Program-made: the position numbers and the translations under genes
The notes under the pieces: generated by a model
Database searches by the model: none
Seen by the model: only the letters and a program-made list of their open reading frames with translations
What the model was told of the DNA's origin: nothing
Shown here: one piece after another, positions 1 to 5,195 of the stretch
How the letters are laid out: every line of letters begins with the position of its first letter
Numbering within the stretch: position 1 is the stretch's first letter
From: Pseudomonadota bacterium
GTDB taxonomy: Bacteria; Pseudomonadota; Gammaproteobacteria; Steroidobacterales; Steroidobacteraceae
NCBI GenBank assembly: GCA_003242495.1
Contig: QGUO01000293.1
Location: 1-5,195, forward strand
Direction of reading: 5' to 3'
Length of the DNA stretch: 5,195 nucleotides

Positions 1-399
1 CTGCAGGCACGACTCGGCGCAGAGGCGGTCTACGGCGTGCGGCCGGTGCCCGAGCATCGACCGGAGAAGGCCTGGAAGCGTGAGCGTGGCCTGTGCACAC
101 GCAAGCCGGCCGGCGCCCGGCGCGGCAGGGCAGGCTGCGAATTCGCCGCGGCGCCGGCAGCTCGCCGGCCTTTCTGGTTGTTGTCCGAGCCGCAGGCGCT
201 GCACGGCGTCCGCGGTCGACCGTGCCATGAGGGCGAGCTGGAGATCGAGTCCGGGCCGGAGCGTCTCGAAAGCGGCTGGTGGGACGGTGCCGACGTGAGC
301 CGTGACTATTACGTGGCGCGTACGCCTGCGGGGCTGCGGGTTTGGATTTATCGCGAGCGTGGCCGTGCCCGATGGTGGCTGCACGGCCTGTTCGGCTGA
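1..399 (+). CDS. imuB: ImuB, Y-family DNA polymerase-like mutasome subunit (C-terminal part, 5' truncated by window edge)
   Basis: The reading frame is open from base 1 and ends at TGA 397-399, giving the last 132 residues; the start lies outside the window. ImuB proteins are Y-family polymerase relatives without the catalytic acidic residues. They act as the hub that brings DnaE2 and ImuA to the sliding clamp during damage-induced mutagenesis (established for the family). The visible part begins with a stretch reading LGAEAVYGVRPVPEHRPE (residues 5-22), typical of the little-finger/C-terminal region of ImuB. It continues with a variable Ala/Arg-rich linker, then RPFWLLSEPQ (about 56-65), and ends in the conserved tail with DYYVAR, LRVWIYRE and WWLHGLFG at the very C-terminus. 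The catalytic domain is not in view, so inactivity cannot be checked. No clear clamp-binding peptide is seen in this part. The dnaE2 start follows after 8 bp, so the two are likely co-transcribed. Identity rests on tail motifs plus the dnaE2 neighbour. Confidence 0.9.
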   Translation: MQARLGAEAVYGVRPVPEHRPEKAWKRERGLCTRKPAGARRGRAGCEFAAAPAARRPFWLLSEPQALHGVRGRPCHEGELEIESGPERLESGWWDGADVSRDYYVARTPAGLRVWIYRERGRARWWLHGLFG

Positions 400-407
400 G
401 TCAGTGA

Positions 408-3476
<3,069 letters not shown>

Positions 3477-3481
3477 GAATG

Positions 3482-3496
3482 CTTAGATGATCTAAG
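3482..3496. repeat. 15-bp palindrome just after dnaE2
   Basis: CTTAGAT, a single central G, then ATCTAAG: seven perfectly complementary bases on each side. It begins 5 bp after the dnaE2 stop. It is AT-rich in a GC-rich setting. As RNA, a one-base loop would force opening of the inner pairs, giving a six- or five-pair stem with TGA or more in the loop. It could be part of the transcription end region or a protein-binding palindrome; the sequence alone does not decide. Confidence 0.5.
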
Positions 3497-3502
3497 AAGC
3501 GT

Positions 3503-3532
3503 CTCCCGCCGACGCCAGGCGCGCGGCGGGAG
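3503..3532 (+). terminator. GC-rich hairpin downstream of dnaE2, possible terminator
   Basis: CTCCCGCCG (3503-3511) and CGGCGGGAG (3524-3532) form a perfect 9-bp stem around a 12-base loop, starting 26 bp after the dnaE2 stop. No T-run follows on either strand, so it does not fit a standard intrinsic terminator. It may stop or protect the 3' end of the imuB-dnaE2 message, or of the opposing transcript. Confidence 0.45.
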
Positions 3533-3550
3533 CGGGCAGGCGAAGCGCAT

Positions 3551-3587
3551 GCTCGCGAATGACCGCTTGCACGGTCCGCCCGCGAGC
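3551..3587. terminator. Two-part nested hairpin in the convergent gap, possible bidirectional terminator
   Basis: The outer arms GCTCGCG (3551-3557) and CGCGAGC (3581-3587) enclose inner arms GACCG (3561-3565) and CGGTC (3572-3576), with a 6-base loop CTTGCA and a small 3/4-base internal loop. The structure lies 11 bp past the stop of the minus-strand acidic gene and in the shared 3' region of both transcripts. No T-run is seen on either side, so it is a candidate structured 3' end rather than a clear intrinsic terminator. Confidence 0.45.
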
Positions 3588-3598
3588 CTGGTCGCGGC

Positions 3599-3853
3599 TT
3601 ACCGGCGGCGACGCTTCATGGCGCCGTCATCGTCCTCGATATCGTAATCGTCGAGATCCGACAGCAGCTCCGCCGTGTAGCGCTCTTCGCGATAGCGCTC
3701 GAGCCGCCGCCAAGCCGGCTCTGCGGGCTTGGCGCCGGATCGCTTGCGCTTGTCGATATCCTCGATGAGGTGATCGAGTTCCAGATCATCCCCATCGACG
3801 ATGGCATCGTCCTCTTCTTCGTCGAACTCTTCCGACTCGGGTTTCTCGCTCAT
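3599..3853 (-). CDS. Small highly acidic protein, possibly PA3496 family
   Basis: An 84-residue soluble protein with no signal peptide or membrane segment. Residues 1-34 are overwhelmingly acidic (for example EEFDEEEDD at 8-16). A basic patch KRKR follows at 35-38, then a charged, probably helical core with RRLERYREERYTAELLSDLD (49-68) and DDYDIEDDD at 68-76; it ends in KRRRR. The short helix followed by an acidic DDYD-type end resembles the small proteobacterial proteins annotated as PA3496 family (putative envelope integrity), but this is from memory of the pattern and the function of that family is unclear. ATG at 3851-3853 is chosen because GAGG sits 5 bp upstream; an earlier in-frame TTG at 3941-3943 has no such site and would overlap the promoter-like sequence. 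The gene lies between gspF (same strand, 207-bp gap) and dnaE2 (convergent). The coding pattern with charged, low-complexity ends looks real, but the product is essentially uncharacterised. Confidence 0.75.
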   Translation of the reverse strand: MSEKPESEEFDEEEDDAIVDGDDLELDHLIEDIDKRKRSGAKPAEPAWRRLERYREERYTAELLSDLDDYDIEDDDGAMKRRRR

Positions 3854-3858
3854 CGACG

Positions 3859-3862
3859 CCTC
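3859..3862 (-). promoter_or_regulatory. Ribosome binding site of the small acidic gene
   Basis: The minus strand reads GAGG, then five bases, then ATG (3851-3853). This good Shine-Dalgarno match decides the start of the 84-residue protein over the longer TTG-initiated frame. Confidence 0.65.
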
Positions 3863-3912
3863 GAACCACCGATTTTCGGCCTTGAGACAGACAGTGAGTG
3901 ATTGGAGCGGCG

Positions 3913-3943
3913 AGTATATAAAGGGAACTCGCCGGCGCTGCAA
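3913..3943 (-). promoter_or_regulatory. Sigma-70-like promoter candidate for the small acidic gene
   Basis: On the minus strand, TTGCAG (3938-3943) lies 17 bp ahead of TATATA (3915-3920), with an overlapping TATACT (3913-3918). This is the most AT-rich patch in a GC-rich gap, about 60 bp upstream of the ATG, which would give a leader of roughly 50 bases. The -10 match is good and the -35 match is weak (three of six bases). Confidence 0.4.
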
Positions 3944-4019
3944 TAGACTCTTTCACCGCTGTTGCGTCCCTGCCCCGGGGCGTCGTTCGAGGCGCGAAAC
4001 ACTCCGCCCGGATGCGCAC

Positions 4020-4048
4020 GACCGGGACGGCGTGGCGCCGTCCCGGTC
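4020..4048 (-). terminator. Perfect 13-bp hairpin after gspF, probable terminator
   Basis: GACCGGGACGGCG (4020-4032) and CGCCGTCCCGGTC (4036-4048) pair perfectly around a 3-base loop, 12 bp past the gspF stop codon. The stem is very stable and placed as a terminator would be. A T-run is missing on the minus-strand side, so termination may be T-tract independent, or the hairpin may act as a 3'-end stabiliser. Confidence 0.65.
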
Positions 4049-4060
4049 CTTCGCTCTGAG

Positions 4061-5195
4061 TCAAACCAGCTGGTTGAGCTGGAAGATGGGCATCAGCATG
4101 GCGAGCACGATGATCAGCACCAGCCCGCCCATGAACAGAATCATCAAGGGCCCGAGCAGGCCGACCACCGTGCCGAGGATGGCGTCCATTTCGCGCTCCT
4201 GGTTGGCTGCGGCGCGATCGAGCATGGTCTCGAGCTCGCCGCTGGTTTCGCCGCTCGAGATCAGGTGGATCATCATGGGCGGGAACAGCTTCGAGGCGCC
4301 CAGCGAACGGCCGATGGGCGCGCCCTCGCGCACGCGCGCGGCGGCCTCCTGTATTGCGTCGCGCATCGGCATGTTGGTGACGACCTCGCCGGAGATCCTG
4401 AGCGCTTCGAGCACGGGCACCGCGCTCGAGGTGAGGGTGGCGAACGTGCGGGCGAAACGCGCGGTGTTCGTCCCGCGGACCACCTTGCCGACCATGGGCA
4501 GGCGCAGCAGGAAACGATGGAAACGCCGCCGCGCCTGCGGGTCGCGCAGCCAGCGCAGGAACAGCACCACGCCGAAGACCGCGCCCACCAGGACGAGCAG
4601 GCCCCAGTCTCGGGCGAAATCCGACAGGGCGATCAGGGCCTGGGTGAGTGCCGGCAGCTCGACGTTGGAGGTTTCGAACTGCTCCACGATCTTCGGCACC
4701 ACGACGGTCATCAGGATCGCCACGATCAACACGCACACCGTGAACAGCAGCAGCGGGTAGAGCATGGCGTTGATGGTCTTGCTGCGCAGCTGCTCGCGGC
4801 TTTCGGTGTAATCGGCGAGGCGCTCGAGCACCGTGTCGAGGTGTCCCGACTGTTCGCCAGCCGCCACGGTGGCGACATAGAGCTCGGGGAACACCGCCGG
4901 AAAATCCGACAGGCCGTCGGCGAGCGGATGGCCTTCCATCACCTTGGAGCGCACCCCGAGCATGACGCTCTTGATGCGCGGTCGCTCGGACTGCTCGGAG
5001 ACGGCGAGCAGCGCCTCCTCGAGCGGCAGCCCGGAGCGCACCAGGGTGGCCAGCTGGCGTGTGGCCAGCGCGAGGTCGGCCGCGGACATGCCGCGGCGCA
5101 GCGTGAACCGGCGACGCTGCCGACGCCCCTCCTTGCGCTCGATCTCGCTGACGGAAACCGGCAACAGGCTCTGCTCGCGCAGGATCTGACGGACC
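4061..5195 (-). CDS. gspF: Type II secretion inner-membrane platform protein GspF (N-terminus cut by window edge)
   Basis: The frame is open through the right edge and stops at 4061-4063, showing 377 residues. The family is usually about 400, so about 30 residues are missing. GspF is the polytopic inner-membrane protein of the type II secretion assembly platform, working with the ATPase GspE to build the pseudopilus that pushes folded proteins out of the periplasm. The first visible residues, VRQILREQSLLPVSV, are the usual GspF N-terminal region, so the TTG at 5162-5164 is an internal Leu codon and not a start. Two GspF domains follow (about 39-160 and 245-367), each with a Gly-Glu-x-Ser-Gly motif (GEQSG near 113-117, GETSG near 315-319). 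Membrane segments lie near 145-168, 197-216 and 340-371. The tail PIFQLNQLV is typical of GspF and argues against the type IV pilus paralogue PilC. gspE probably lies upstream beyond the window. The next gene is not gspG, and a strong hairpin follows, so gspF seems to end its transcription unit. Confidence 0.93.
   Translation of the reverse strand, partial: VRQILREQSLLPVSVSEIERKEGRRQRRRFTLRRGMSAADLALATRQLATLVRSGLPLEEALLAVSEQSERPRIKSVMLGVRSKVMEGHPLADGLSDFPAVFPELYVATVAAGEQSGHLDTVLERLADYTESREQLRSKTINAMLYPLLLFTVCVLIVAILMTVVVPKIVEQFETSNVELPALTQALIALSDFARDWGLLVLVGAVFGVVLFLRWLRDPQARRRFHRFLLRLPMVGKVVRGTNTARFARTFATLTSSAVPVLEALRISGEVVTNMPMRDAIQEAAARVREGAPIGRSLGASKLFPPMMIHLISSGETSGELETMLDRAAANQEREMDAILGTVVGLLGPLMILFMGGLVLIIVLAMLMPIFQLNQLV

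Noticed and set aside
3599..3943. Longer 114-residue version of the small acidic protein starting at TTG 3941-3943
   Set aside because: The extra 30 residues have a different composition, the TTG lacks a ribosome site and overlaps the promoter candidate. The inner ATG has GAGG at the correct distance.
3972..3981. GCCCCGGGGC 10-bp palindrome between the small gene and gspF
   Set aside because: Short and purely G/C in high-GC DNA; it has no loop to form a useful hairpin and no neighbouring signals.
3981..4019. GTTCGA-like tRNA T-arm motif in the gspF downstream gap
   Set aside because: There is no cloverleaf, acceptor stem or anticodon arm around it.
3786..4760. Long frames on both strands overlapping the 3' part of gspF
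   Set aside because: Ser/Arg-rich or Arg/Ala-rich shadows with no family features; the gspF frame shows clear GspF domains and membrane segments.
4061..5164. TTG at 5162-5164 as the gspF start
   Set aside because: The frame continues upstream to the window edge with a typical GspF N-terminal sequence, so the TTG is an internal leucine and the gene is cut by the edge.

Overview
The window is high-GC bacterial DNA with dense, convergently arranged genes. Its gene content and codon use (G/C at third positions) suggest a proteobacterium, most likely a GC-rich gammaproteobacterium of the Xanthomonadales, Nevskiales or Steroidobacterales kind. That placement is inference from protein character and was not tested by any search.

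The left two thirds (1-3476, plus strand) hold the end of imuB and the complete dnaE2 (imuC). These are the last two genes of an imuA-imuB-dnaE2 mutagenesis cassette. ImuB is a catalytically inactive Y-family polymerase relative that links the complex to the sliding clamp. DnaE2 is the error-prone C-family polymerase that copies past DNA damage. The genes are 8 bp apart and are probably co-transcribed. The promoter, any LexA box and imuA lie outside the window to the left.

A 122-bp convergent gap (3477-3598) separates dnaE2 from the genes on the minus strand. It contains three separate inverted repeats in a row, the probable transcription-stop region for both sides.

The right third (3599-5195, minus strand) holds a short, strongly acidic cytoplasmic protein of 84 residues, which resembles the PA3496-type small proteins, and upstream of it the type II secretion inner-membrane platform protein GspF, which runs off the right edge. 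A perfect 13-bp GC hairpin just after gspF, and an AT-rich promoter-like patch in front of the small gene, suggest the two are separate transcription units. The gene after gspF is not gspG, so this is not the textbook gsp order.

No mobile element, tRNA, rRNA, CRISPR array or recognisable new defence or metabolic system is visible. The points most worth checking are the structured convergent gap, the isolated end of the gspF unit and the small acidic protein.
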